Below the pieces are notes generated by a model. The model was not told where the DNA came from. It did no database searches and saw nothing but the letters and a program-made list of their open reading frames with translations. A stretch of 64,000 bases of DNA from Xylocopa sonorina (taxonomy: Eukaryota; Arthropoda; Insecta; Hymenoptera; Apidae). The position numbers and the translations under genes were made by a program. Of this stretch, positions 50,801-62,160 are shown piece after piece. The stretch's first letter is position 1. Every line of letters begins with the position of its first letter. The stretch is taken from assembly GCF_050948175.1 (NCBI RefSeq), contig NC_135198.1, positions 8,197,001 through 8,261,000 of the forward strand. The letters are read 5' to 3'.

Positions 50801-53800
50801 AAATGTATCGAGTATCGAAAGCGAGGTGCACGCTACAGCGTCGAGGATGTTGTAATCCAACGCTCCAATAACACAGGGTGGAAAGGAATGAAAGCTCATT
50901 GGAGCCTCGTTAAGAACAACACTGTTTTATGTAACCAGTTGTGAAAGCTATCTAGGTGAATACTGGCTCGTATTCGAGGCTCTCCTTTTTTTTTATAAAT
51001 TCTCGCTCCTGAGAAAGGAGGCTATATTAAACACCGAATTCGGTAGCCCTCGAGAGGCAAGAACAGCGCATCACTTGTCTCTCGTAAATTTACTTATCCC
51101 TCCGCAACCTTCGAGCCCCACCGCCTCTCCCTTTCGCGTTCATTTTTGTTTATTCCACCCGCCGGCTGCATCTCCGCCTCTTTTTCTCTCGTCCATCGAG
51201 GAAGATTTAAGTGTTTAATAACGGCCGCCCTCGCTGGGCCGAGAGAAGATACAAGCATCTCGAGCATCATTCAGCGTTGCGTCTTCCCGAGTCTTTTTAT
51301 TTCCTCTCTCATTTCCTCCGTTCGCCATTCGCGAACCAACGGTATACGTAAATCGACGAACTCGCAGAGAGAAGACGTTTATTAATCGCGGCTGTCGGCG
51401 CGACGCGCGACGATGGCAAATGAAATGGAATCAAATGAAACGGAACGGAACGACGCCGAACAGGGATCCGCGGGGAGAAAAAAGGAAACGCAAGATCACA
51501 GGGAATGTTCCTTCCTTTCCCTCTGAATCTATCTACCGCGTGTTTTCCAACCGGAAGAGACGTTCTCCACCACCGATATCGAGCGCACGATATATCGGTG
51601 CACGGTATTTCATTGAATCGCGTTTCGCTAACTTTTCGCAACTTTTCGCGAGCTATTCGAATCGCTATCGACGAGAAACGTCGGTGGTTTGTTTTTTTTT
51701 TTTTTTACAACCACGCGTTGATAAACCAAGGTTCTCCCTTCCGGTGTTTGCGTAGTTCCCAGGTGAAAAACCTAAATCGCGCCACGAACATTCCTTTGAG
51801 CCGCGCCGCGATAAACCACCCGGAAAAAGATTATTGCCTGCACGAGGCTCGCTGTGGCAGCGCGAGTGCATTATCCGATGAGCACGTAAAGGCAAAAGTG
51901 CACGGTTCGGTTCAACGTAGCAACGCGGTTAACTCGTCAAAATTGAAGACCAACCGAACAGTATAAATTAGCACGTTTAATCGGAGTGTTCGATCGAATT
52001 GAAATTTATACCGTTCACCTCGCTATACGAATTTTGCCGGATCGAATGCGTTACCCTGTAAACAGTAATTCTGCGTTCTCGCCATAAATGATAATCCGCT
52101 CGAATACTCCGTTTAAAACTTGCAAATCGTACCGCAGTGTTCGAAACGGAGTTACCGTTCCGCCGTCGAATCCCATTCGATACCAGGCGGAACAAGAGCG
52201 AATCGCGGGCATTCCAGAGCGAAACAAGCTCGCGTCTCGAGTGGTGGCGTTTAATTAAGAGAACGTTTTCTTGTTTGCCTGGCCGAATTTGTTTGGCAGC
52301 GACGACTGACGAGCCCGTCCGGGGCTGAACGTAACGAAAACAAATAGTTGCTCGACTGTGTATCCCTCGAGCCGAGTGAAGCTTCTCGCGGGAAAAACGC
52401 GCAAGAAAATTCCTGCCCGGGCGTAATTCATTCGGGCTGGTAAACAGGGCCAATGACAAACGACAAACACGTATACACGTAGAGGATCGCTCGCCCTCTT
52501 TTCTGGTCGTTCTCGCGGGTCAGCCAGTCGGTTCCTGCCACGTTTTCCAGCAGCGCGTTAAGGCCACGGGCCGCGACGCGAGGGCGAGGACGTAAACCGC
52601 CAAGGGGTCGCTCGGTTTATTTGAACAGCGATCCTCCTCGTGGGAAGGGGAGTTAGGTGTGTTTTTCTAAATAAAAGAGAAAGCCCACCACTCGAAACCA
52701 CTGGCGTACTCCACGGGCCACGAACGTTTTACGCCTTTTCGTTTTCCCATCGGTTTTTTTCCTCCCTTTTCTTGGACCACGACGCCCATCGGGGCTGGGT
52801 TAAGGTTACCGCAACTACCACCGCTGCGAGGGGCACCGAGCCTCCGTTCGTTACACGGAAACTCTTCGATATTAATTCGAGTGCTCCATTCGCGAACGAA
52901 TATCTCGAATCTCTCGTTGACGACGACTATTCTCTGTAATCTGCGAGCATCGAAACGCAGTGCGCGCGTTAGTCTCGATCGAGCCCCGCGTTCAACGCGT
53001 CCGCTACGCGCGCAGCGATTGGTATCGTGCGCGGTTTCGCAGGGGGCTTAAAATTCCGTAAGCCGCCGCTGGTGACCCGGGGCACGCGGTTCGGTCAGTA
53101 ACCCTGGGGGAATTTTTCTCGTAACCCCGCGAAAATCAGCAGCGGCGGCGAGTCTGGCGTCTGCCACGAATCAGATTCACCTGTCGTGCCGGCGACTCTG
53201 CCGCGTCATCCGAATACCGTCCCCGCGTGTGTACACGCGGCATTATCGCGAGTTTCATTACCGCGGCGCAAGCGTTGACAGCGATATTTGCACGGCTTTG
53301 AAACGTACACCTGGCTCCATTAATCTTGCCTTCTGTGGATCCCACAGAATCGTCCGCGACTGCTGAAAGCGAGCCGGGAAGCTCCGATGTCGGGTGGCGT
53401 GTTATAAGACGCGGAAGGGTCGCGGCCGATAAAACCGCGTGGAAACCGTGGCGTAGGCGCGCGGTGGCGGGTCGTCTGAACGACCGATTCTTTGGTTACC
53501 ACGCGATAACAGCGTTAATTGCCATTTGAAGGGCGCGGGACGGATAGCTTGTTCCCGTCACGTTTTCTACGCCGGATTCCACGGTGGAAATGTAAATCCC
53601 TTATCTCAGCCTCCTCTGTTTGCTTGATAATACGCGACGGGAATTTGATTAAACGCGCTACGTGTTTTGTGCGGCACGTCGCAACGGTTTTTCTATTCCT
53701 GCGTGGAAAAGAGCCGTTGAATTGTAAAGTTAACAACGCCGCCGCGCCGGAGAGGCGGCGAAAACGCGATCCCGTACCAATCCGCCCGGCAAATTGCACG

Positions 53801-54360
53801 GCGAAATTAAGGGAACGACGAGGTTACGCGGAGTTGAAGCGGTTGTCACGTTTTATAATCGCGTAATTGGGGATGCTGGACCGTCGAGATGCATCGTGGC
53901 CAGAGTCTCAGCTTCTGAAATCGCGTTACTTTTACGTAATTACCCTCCCTGTGTACCGATATTTTATCGTTACGCGTATACACGAACGCATCGAACAGGT
54001 AGCGTGTGTACGCTGTACTAATTCTGTCTCGCAATTAATTTAGATACAAGACCAGTGCGTTGTACCATTCAAGATCAATGAGACGGAGTTCGATTAACGA
54101 TCGCTGAAGAACTCGTTAAAAATATCGCCATTAGCATCGCCGGGGTGGAACGCATACCACACGGACCGGCAATATTCCTTAATGCAAGAAACGTCCGATG
54201 TTCCGAAAAAAAGTCGAAAACATTCTCCCGCTGAATATTCAACGGGAGGGGGTAGAGGCAGGGGAAAAAGAAGGGAAAAAGGAACGCAAAGTCGCGCGCA
54301 AGGACGTCGTATTCTCGTAGAGGCGTATAAAAATGCAAGGATGCGCGTAAAGCAGAGGCG
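47881..54360. other. Noncoding stretch, no gene recognised
   Basis: No supportable exon. Open frames of 150-183 codons at 49607-50158, 51505-51966 and 51977-52459 lack domains. A good AG|GTAAGT donor-like site lies at 49720-49727, preceded by an open frame and a weak TTTGTAG acceptor-like site at about 49660, but the peptide is not recognisable. A T15 run is at 51692-51706, and an imperfect inverted repeat with 9-bp arms at 51571-51600. Confidence 0.4.
51692..51706 (+). repeat. T15 homopolymer
   Basis: Fifteen uninterrupted T residues followed by ACAACC; a mononucleotide repeat. It is the longest pure homopolymer I noticed in the window. Confidence 0.8.
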
Positions 54361-54450
54361 GGGAGAGAGAGAAGCAGAGAAGGAGGAGGAGGAGGAGGTG
54401 GAAAAAGGAGAAAGAAAAAAGAAGAAGCGGTTCAGAAGAGGAGGAAGGAA
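54361..54450 (+). promoter_or_regulatory. Purine-rich (GA/GGA) tract upstream of the promoter
   Basis: Almost pure purine on the + strand: GAGAGAGAG, then (GGA)n, then AAAGAAAAAAG-type runs, with only a few pyrimidines. A second weaker purine stretch lies at about 54244-54285. Located 0.3-0.4 kb upstream of the proposed start site, such GA tracts in insects often bind GAGA-factor/CLAMP-type proteins and keep promoters nucleosome-poor. This is family-level knowledge; binding here is inference. The tract creates a spurious Glu/Lys/Arg-rich open frame (54182-54529) that should not be read as a gene. Confidence 0.45.
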
Positions 54451-54456
54451 TCGGTT

Positions 54457-54480
54457 GATCTCGCGGTTCTCCGCGAGATC
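54457..54480. repeat. Perfect hairpin, 10-bp arms, 4-nt loop
   Basis: GATCTCGCGG and CCGCGAGATC flank the loop TTCT. It sits between the purine tract and the GC-rich promoter-proximal DNA, about 290 bp upstream of the proposed transcription start. It may be chance, or a cruciform or dimeric protein site; no terminator logic applies in a eukaryotic promoter. Confidence 0.6.
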
Positions 54481-54764
54481 GTGGCTTTCCCACTCGCTTG
54501 CCTCGCGCTGGTACCTGCGTGCCGAGTAGCGCACCGGTGGCGCCCGAACGGCGACGACCGCCACCGAGGGCCGAGCCGAGCGCGCACGAGCTGCTCCCCG
54601 CCACAGTCTGAAATCGGCTAGCGTGACGATACGACGTGCGGCAACAGTCGTTTAATGGTAATAGACCCGATGCGTTGCGACGTTTCGGTCCTCGATATCG
54701 GTACGTCGATCTGAGTCGATTCGAAATCGCGTCGACTGCACGCGGCTAAACCGAGTGTTGGTGT

Positions 54765-54769
54765 TCAGT
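54765..54769 (+). promoter_or_regulatory. Initiator-like TCAGT, proposed transcription start
   Basis: TCAGT matches the arthropod initiator consensus (TCAKTY), with the A at 54767 as candidate +1. It lies about 150 bp upstream of the exon 1 start codon, in GC-rich DNA that follows the purine tract. No TATA box is visible 25-35 bp upstream, and the +28 to +33 window is not a clear DPE, so a TATA-less promoter is suggested. The word is short and could be coincidental; another start site within 54600-54760 is possible. Confidence 0.3.
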
Positions 54770-54919
54770 GCCGGCGAGGGACCAGAGATTCTAACAGAGA
54801 AAGAGAGCGAGAGTAACCGTGAGGAACGGGACGATCGTGCGAGAGAGCGAAACAGAGAGAGAGAGAGACGACTCTACACGGCGTCCAGTGCAAGAAGAGG
54901 AATTCCCTGTGTTGTCACG
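54767..54919 (+). other. Putative 5' untranslated leader of the 54.9 kb gene
   Basis: An AG-rich leader with a GAGA-type block at 54841-54870, ending in GTCACG before the start codon. No ATG occurs between the proposed start site and 54920, so the first AUG of such a transcript would be the exon 1 start. The leader is open in the same frame as exon 1, but without an upstream ATG this has no coding meaning. The 5' boundary depends on the initiator call and is uncertain. Confidence 0.35.
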
Positions 54920-54992
54920 ATGGCAGCCCACGAGCATCGAGCCTCCGCCGCGGTCATCGTCGCGATCGTCTTCGCACTGTTGCCGTTCATAG
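54920..54992 (+). CDS. First coding exon of a secreted/membrane protein gene (signal peptide), partial
   Basis: The exon starts at the first ATG after an AG-rich leader, in a good start context (A at -3, G at +4). It encodes 24 residues plus one nucleotide: a short polar start MAAHEHR, then the hydrophobic core ASAAVIVAIVFALLPFI, which is a typical signal peptide. It then meets a strong donor, ATAG|GTGAGT, giving a phase-1 intron. A phase-1 intron right after a signal peptide is common in genes for secreted and cell-surface proteins built of shuffled domains (immunoglobulin, LRR, EGF). That, plus a very long first intron and gene-poor surroundings, suggests a cell-surface or neural adhesion gene; this is inference. 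The mature protein is not in view, so no name is given. Reading on through the donor stops soon after, which supports splicing. Confidence 0.6.
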
Positions 54993-54998
54993 GTGAGT
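54993..54998 (+). other. 5' splice donor of exon 1
   Basis: GTGAGT immediately follows ATAG, matching the U1-complementary donor consensus well. It truncates the signal-peptide frame in phase 1 and marks the start of intron 1. Confidence 0.6.
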
Positions 54999-57796
54999 GT
55001 TCGAGTTACTACGTAGGCTCTTTAAAAGTAGTAGGACGCGAGGGACGCGGATAAGAGAGCCTGGCTAATCGGGCACGTGTGTGCGCACCTTTCCCACGTA
55101 CACGGTTTCCGCGCTTTCGCCTAGGCGGAGGGCAACGTCACCGCGTTTATATTCCGGCGTTGGCACGCGATCGCTCAGCAGGTGGTTCACCGAACGCGCG
55201 GTGGAATTCAAGCGAGAGATGCCTGACGCCGATATATACGGGCACGGTCGATGGAATTTCGATGCGATCGAATTCGCAGGGGCCGAATACTTCCGTCCGC
55301 GGAGGCTTTTGACCCTTCGCGCCATTCCCGGCGAAGCGCGGCAACTCCGTGCGAATTCAAATCCGTTGGGCGTCCCGCGGGACCGCAACCGTTTTCAGTC
55401 GGTTGCGTGACTACGCGTCCCGCGGCGGTGGGCAACATTTCGTGCACCTGTGACGCTCCCGAGGCGGCCGCGTCGTCGTTGAAAATGGCAGCTCGTCAAG
55501 CGACGGTGTGTGTCGAAACGCCAGCCTCGCGGTATCAGCCTGCCTGGTAATCTATCGATCGATGACTCACCGTTCGACGCTTATTGGATCGGCCAGGAAA
55601 AATCTAATTGCTCTTATCTCCGGTTACTCGCGGTTGTCGCAAGCGGAACCGCGTGTTTCACACGGGAACTCGTGCAAAATTTCGTTCGCAATCGGGGGCC
55701 CCTCGTATCCTCTCAGCAGTAGATATCTCGTTTCTAGTACTGCTCTCTTCGTACGCGATTTCGAGTCGTGCCAGGAACGCAAATACCAATTAGCGAGGGC
55801 TCTGGGACAGCTCAGGTATATAATCTCGATAGCGTCGCCAGGGCGTGGGGTAATAAGGACAAAAGGGTCGCCTTGCGAAGTCCCCGGGCCTAAGCAAAGA
55901 GGCACCGACACCTGAGCAAACGATCGTCTTGCACCTGTACGAGGAAGGGCGCCTAGGTTTTGGAGCAGGTTAACAGAGGAAGCGAGAGAGAGAGACAGAA
56001 TAAGAGACGTGCACCTTGCACGGAGTCGGCTTTCCGCCAACGATATAACCCGACCTCCGAGGGACCCGTCTACGGGGCCCTCTGCTCGCGTCCAAGGGAA
56101 TCAGGGAAACGTTACCTGAAAAGAGTCAGGCTCTGTTGCGTCGCCTTTGTGCTGTTCGACCACTTTCCGTGAAATTGCACCGCGCCGGCCTCGACGCCGC
56201 TCCGCACATTCTCGAATGTATATATACCTGTCCGAATGGCTCTGGTGCAAATTGCCGTCGGTGAGGAAGGCCGTCCCGTCCCGGCCTGTCCGGCTCGTTC
56301 CTCCCTTTCGTTCTCGATCGTCCAGCCTGCGATACACCGCGACGAAAGTCGCTCGACCTGTACGTATCGCAACGAATCGGTAACGCGCCTCTAACGCGGT
56401 CGAAAAATCGCGAATCGACTTCCTCCGAGGCGGCAGGATACGCGCACTCGGAGAACGGTGTAACGAGGTTTCAGTACTATAATAGGATTCAATTCGTGGA
56501 TACGTGTAACCCTTATGGATCTTGTATAACGCGCAGCTTACGAGAGGAATGAAACAGTATCTCTACACGGGTTTCTCGTAGCTCGCGGAGAAATGTTAGA
56601 AGAACGATTAAATAACCCGCATTCGTAGTTTTAGACATTCATTCGGTTACAAATGCGAGCCAGTTAACTCAGTTTCGAGTTCTCTCAATTCGTTCGAATT
56701 ACCAATTCCCAGATATTCCAAGTATATCAATTTATTGAATTTACAGCGTGCTTTGTGTCCGGATGACCAATGCGCGCTCCGTTCCACAAATAATGCTACC
56801 GGTATAACATCTTCGTCCCGTTTCTATATCTCGACTTGGTACTTAAATTCTCCTCGCCGTATTTTACTCGAATCGGTTGGTATTCCGTAAATTGCCCGCA
56901 AATCTGTTGTTAACTCCGAAATATCTACGCGATCGTATCTCGGATACAACGCAGAAACTGAAGTTGAAAGCATAGGAAACGATCAAGGGTACAGCGAAGG
57001 TGTAAATTACGCTTCCTGCTACCGCTCCGTTCCTGTATTTTCCCTGGCAGAACAAGGAACGTTCGTGGAAACGCGTCGCGGCTGAACAAAACTAGGATAC
57101 GAACAGTGGCGCTCGCACAAGACTGCACGAGCGAGAACCGCGTTATAGAAAGGATCGGCTTCGTATCTCCACGGCGTTCCCTCGGCGTTCGTCTTCGTCT
57201 GGTCGCCTACTCCGCTCCGTCCTCACGGAGCGCACTCGCGGCCGCTCAGTCCGGTTTCGTCGAGTCGCCTTTGGGATCGCGTTGTCTTTTTTCCCTTCCT
57301 CTTTTTTGTCCCGTTGTCCCTTCGCTTCTACAAGCGTGCCTCCGCTCGCTCACCGGTTGTAATTTATAAATGGCCATCGCGCGCGGTCCACGGCAGAAGA
57401 GGTTGAAGGGGGACGAGGATGGAGAGGACGGTTGGGTCGAGGAACCGGGACAGAGAAACGGTACCGTTTCGGAGTTAGACCGTTTCACTTTCGAGCTGGC
57501 TCTCGCAGAGCGACGCGCAACGGTCGCGGGGTGCCCGCGTTTACCCTTCTCTGTTGGGTTGCTGCTCTCGCAAAGGTGTTCCGAGAAAGGCGTTAGCCCG
57601 CGAGTTGTTCCCTCTGAAATTTATCTGTCATTGTTCGAGGCCCGGCTATGAGTTGCGCCGCGGGAATACGCATCTGCATTCTTTCCGGGGCCGCTGCCAG
57701 GCGGATCGCGGCGACACGGAGAAAGTGTCGCGACAACAATGCTCTCCCTGTACGCGTCCGTGCATGAATAGAAAAGAAGCAGGCGAGCGAGCGTGT

Positions 57797-57827
<31 letters not shown>
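57797..57827 (+). repeat. (AG)n microsatellite in the putative intron
   Basis: Thirty-one nucleotides of AG repeat with one AAA interruption near the left end. It is of the same dinucleotide type as the arrays at 21.9 kb and 43.4 kb. Confidence 0.85.
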
Positions 57828-57828
<1 letters not shown>

Positions 57829-60800
57829 TACGTAGAAGGAAATTTTGATGGATTACTTTGAAATATCGTACGGGCAGAGTGGTGTACCCGTATGCGAGAA
57901 GTGTCGTACGAGGATCGTAGCCGCTTCGAGTAGTCACGCTCGTGCTTGGGACGTTTTACGGCCGGAGTAATAAAGTCGCGAGCTTTTTTATCGTCGATTT
58001 TATTATGATAGATATCCCCGAGTTGTTCCCCGACAGTACACGCGGGGAATCGTCAGCGTGAAATATTGCGCTGTTGGATGTGTTAATGATCGTGCGGAGC
58101 GCGTTGGTATTAATCTTGGGACTATCGATCTGAGAGCATCGAGGAATGCGCTGCTTCGCGACGTTAGCTACCACGCTGCTCCTCGAACGCGGTGTGTCTC
58201 TCTCGATGTTACGGGTAGCCAGGGAAAAGAACAGGGTATTTCGACGGCAAATTTATTCCCAGTTTGACGCGCAAGAAATGGTAGAATTCAACTGGACGCC
58301 AGTGCTCGAAACGGCCGGCGGAACAGTCAGTCGGAGAGATCCGTGAACGCTCGTCTTTAAAGTAAATAGAGGTTGCATCGCGTGCACTACCGCGAGATGC
58401 GCCGCGATTACCTTAAGAGTTGCTCGAGGATGGAAAAAGGAAGGACTGAGCGGAGCAATCGAGACGCGAGGAAAAACGCTAGATCGCCGGAAGATAAACG
58501 GGCCCGCGGCGCTGACCTTTTCTCGTTTCGCCATTGTAAACGGCCGCCTGTACACGCGTCGCCTTTTTTCCCCCCTTTTTCCTTCACGCACGCAGCGGTC
58601 GTGCCACGGGTTCATCGATCCTTTATTTTTTTTCCACCACGCGTCGCATTGTTACGCGGTGACCCATTGCCAGTGGTCCACGGATTCCGGGGACCATTAA
58701 AGTTCCTTTCTCCCGCTGGCTCGCCATTATCGAGTCGCATAAATACAACGAGGCAACCGTTGAACCTTTTAGAACCGTCTCGTGCGCTCTTTTTTCTCCC
58801 CCTCCGCTTCGTACGCCCTGTAAACGCGCTCCGCGAAGCTCCGCGACGCGCCAAGGGTAGCGAAGATTAACGAACGAACGTAAACGAGACGGAAGCGCGG
58901 GAGGGGAATTTTTCTTCGGCTCTGCTAGCGAGCGCACCGCGAACAACCGAAGGAAAAACCGCCCGCGAGCGTAATAAAATAGGAACTTGCGAGAGATTGT
59001 GGAGGCGGAGGGGTGGGAAACTCTTGATTATGGTTATTACTCGGGGCCCTGAGATAAAATATTCCAGGAAAAACCGAGGCACTTGCCGCGCCGCGACTTA
59101 ATGAGTCGCGGAATGGATTCGTCTTTTTCTTCTATTTCATCCTCTAACTAATACGCCGAACGTCGTCGTAAAAAAAGTCGATCCTCCGACAGAGTGACGA
59201 GGAGAAGAGGGCTCGCCAGCAGGGTGGAAATAAACGAGGTGGAAAGTGGCGTGTCGGTTCGCTCGTCGCGCGTTTCCGTGGCCGATAATTAGCGATTTTT
59301 CGGCTGGAAATGAGAAACAAACATAACGCTCGCGCTCGTTGCGGCCACGCTCCGCTCTCGGCGAAAGCAGCCGGGAAATTCGAAGCTGGTTTAGCCGCGA
59401 GGGGAAGTCGCGAGAGGGTTCACCGTGGATGGAACAGAAACGATCGTTTCGCCTCTCGTTTCATCTCCTCGGACAACGGTGGAATTTCGCTGGAATTCTG
59501 GGGCTTCGGTATACACGTTCGCCGATGTATTCCTGACATCGATCTCTCCTCTGCCATGTTCACGGCGGGCCAATCGAAATGGCGCTCCTCCGCGGTGCCG
59601 TTCAACCCCGGCAGCGATGTTTTAACATCCGGAAATTATGCGTCCATTATCGTGCATCTTGTTTGGCCAACAATGCCTTCAGGGTTCTTTGTGTTTTCGT
59701 TTATATACATTTTCAATAATGCACGAGTCGCGGTAACCTAGATCGTTGTTCGCGGGGTCCCTAGCAGCCATTGTGTTATCAATGACCGTGGAGACTGGCG
59801 CGACGCTTCAAATTGTAGCGTTCGCCGGATAGCTCTTCCTCGTTCACGGTTCGAAATTCTCGCGTTCGATTGGTATTGAAGCGGAGCAGAAACGCGTGGC
59901 ACACATTTTCCTTTATTTTGCCTGCAGTCTGGGTTAAAAAACTGTGCGTACTTGAAGCGGAATACCGATCCGAATACTTCTCGTCGAGTGACGCAACGTT
60001 TACAGCGAAGTGGGTCTAGGTGTTTTCTGCGGTTAGGAAAGCTACAGAGAATAACGAGTAACTACGCTTCGAGACTACTCATTAGATGCCAATCGAATGT
60101 TTTTAAGATTCCTTCGTCGCTTGAAAGTGGGCGTTCGATTGCCAAGCGAAGTGAATCGTTTCGCGTTTAAACCGTTCGAACATTTTCGTTAATTTTAACG
60201 GTATGCGGTTGACGATTGATCGCGGTACGTCAGGGAATTACGCTACGGTTACACTCGAGGATTAAAAGTCAAACGAATTACACCGCGGCCGGGCAATGCA
60301 ATAAAGAACGGGAGCAAACAGAACAGAAAGTGGAGGGACGTTCCTCGCGATTCCCCTCGAATAAAGACGCGAACGATAATTTCCGTGCCATTAAACGCGG
60401 ACCACTTAACAAGCCGGTCGATTGACAGGGACACGTTTTTAATTACGATTTCTGATATCCATAATCGATATTTCGCCCGAGGGGCGCGTCGAGGAGCGTT
60501 CAATTCGGGCGTAGCCAACATTAATCAAACAGCCGGAACCAGCCGGGCAAACGGAACGGGAAGAAACAAAGAGGCGCAGAAATAGTACGAGGCGACCGTG
60601 GATTTGTTCGAATTCGTCGAGTGGAAATAATAATGTTCACCTGCCGTTAATTCCGGGTAGAACGCGGATGATCGATCGGGGCCCGTTCGAACTCCGCGTT
60701 CCGCGCGTCTCAATCTTATCAACCGGAGGAAAGCCCCGAACGAGAGGTGTGCATCGCAGCCGGAGAGATAATTCTTAATCAGCGATCGAGGCACGAGCTA

Positions 60801-62144
60801 GAATTACGAGCGTGTTCCCGTCGACGGAATGGGCTTCTATTAAAGCCTGCAGTCGCGCACAGCAGCCTGCGCGACCGTTATGAATCAACCACTAAAATAT
60901 TATTTACGATCGCTCAGCGAGCACCAAGAGCGCTCGCACCATGAGTTGTAACTTCAGATGGAATTCGTCGCGAAAACGAATCGAACGCGAGGAAATATTT
61001 TAATCTTCCATCTGTCGCGAGTTCGTGGAATTCGCCAGTTTTATCGATAGAGCATCGTTGTTTCTTCTAGATGAAAAATTCAATCCGCAGTGGCGTTCGT
61101 AGACGCACCAAGGATTATCGCAAAAGTGACTGTACCTCGTCGTCGTGTCCCACGTTCGTACCATTTTATCTCACGGCTCGTTCTCGTGTCTACACGCGTT
61201 CTTATATTCACGATGATCCCTCTGGATCACGTTGTGCACGGTAATCTTCCACATGGAATTTTGTTCCGGCGACGAAAGCACAAGGTTTCGATGTCATCAG
61301 CGCGATGGAATCGTTTAGTCCTGCAGAAACTGAGAATTTGCTCTGCACGTTCTTTACACGTTCCTCTCGAATATCGTTTCGTATTGTTATTAATGGCAGC
61401 TGAGGATATCCGAGAGCTATCGTTGCACGCGACCAACACGCGACTGTTTTTATTGGGAAATTTATTACTTTTTCAGGAAGATCTTTTATTATCGAACAAT
61501 TTGAACCCATGCAGATTTGTGTGTTCGCTGACGGCGAATAATTAGCTGTATACTGTGCGAGTTACATTTTGTTTCGCGACTCCGAATTGCTGAAAAGGAA
61601 AAGCCAGCAGAGCGTCTCGTCGACGTTCTGTTCTTATTTCGCTATATCGCGACGAATCTCAAATTGCTTGATTATCATACCCCGAACGAGACGTTCCTCG
61701 TCTGAAAGACGCGCGTTACATCATTGTCAGCGAATAGCGGAGCGGCGAACGCGCCGTAGTCGCCTCTTTGTGCGTCAGCACGCGTCTCCATTCGACTCTC
61801 TCGCGTTTCGAACTATTAAGTTTCCGAACGAAAGTTGAATGCGTCTCTCGACGGACTTGCTCAACGTGGAACGAGGGTGTGTACGCGCGGGTGTTGCACG
61901 CGAGAAAGTGTGCCGCGAACCCTCCGTGCTCCGTCGACATGCTCTCGCAAGCAGCGAATGAATGGCGGAGTCTCGCCATATCGTTGCATCCGCCGTGGAA
62001 TCGTCCGCGCGCCTCGGACGCGGGCCTTCGTCAGGGCCTCTTTAACGAGCCGAAGGATTCGATGACGTCACTAGACCGCCCGTAGGATTAACTAGCTAAA
62101 TACTTCACGTGAATTAAGCGGACGCCCACCCACGGACAAACGCG

Positions 62145-62160
62145 CTCGCGCGCGCGCGAG
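62145..62160. repeat. 16-bp CG palindrome
   Basis: CTCGCGCGCGCGCGAG is self-complementary, with a (CG) core of 12 nt. Alternating CG is the classic Z-DNA-forming step; no functional context is visible inside the putative intron. Confidence 0.6.

Noticed and set aside
54182..54529. Glu/Lys/Arg-rich 115-codon frame upstream of exon 1
   Set aside because: It is simply the translation of the purine-rich tract and would lie in the promoter.
56747..56767. Acceptor-like TTTACAG at 56740-56746 as exon 2 of the 54.9 kb gene
   Set aside because: Joined in phase 1 to exon 1, the frame reaches TGA after six codons with no donor before it.
61071..61250. Acceptor TTGTTTCTTCTAG followed by an ATG-initiated 57-codon frame
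   Set aside because: The phase-1 frame from exon 1 hits a stop after ten codons; the ATG frame has the wrong phase and no recognisable peptide.
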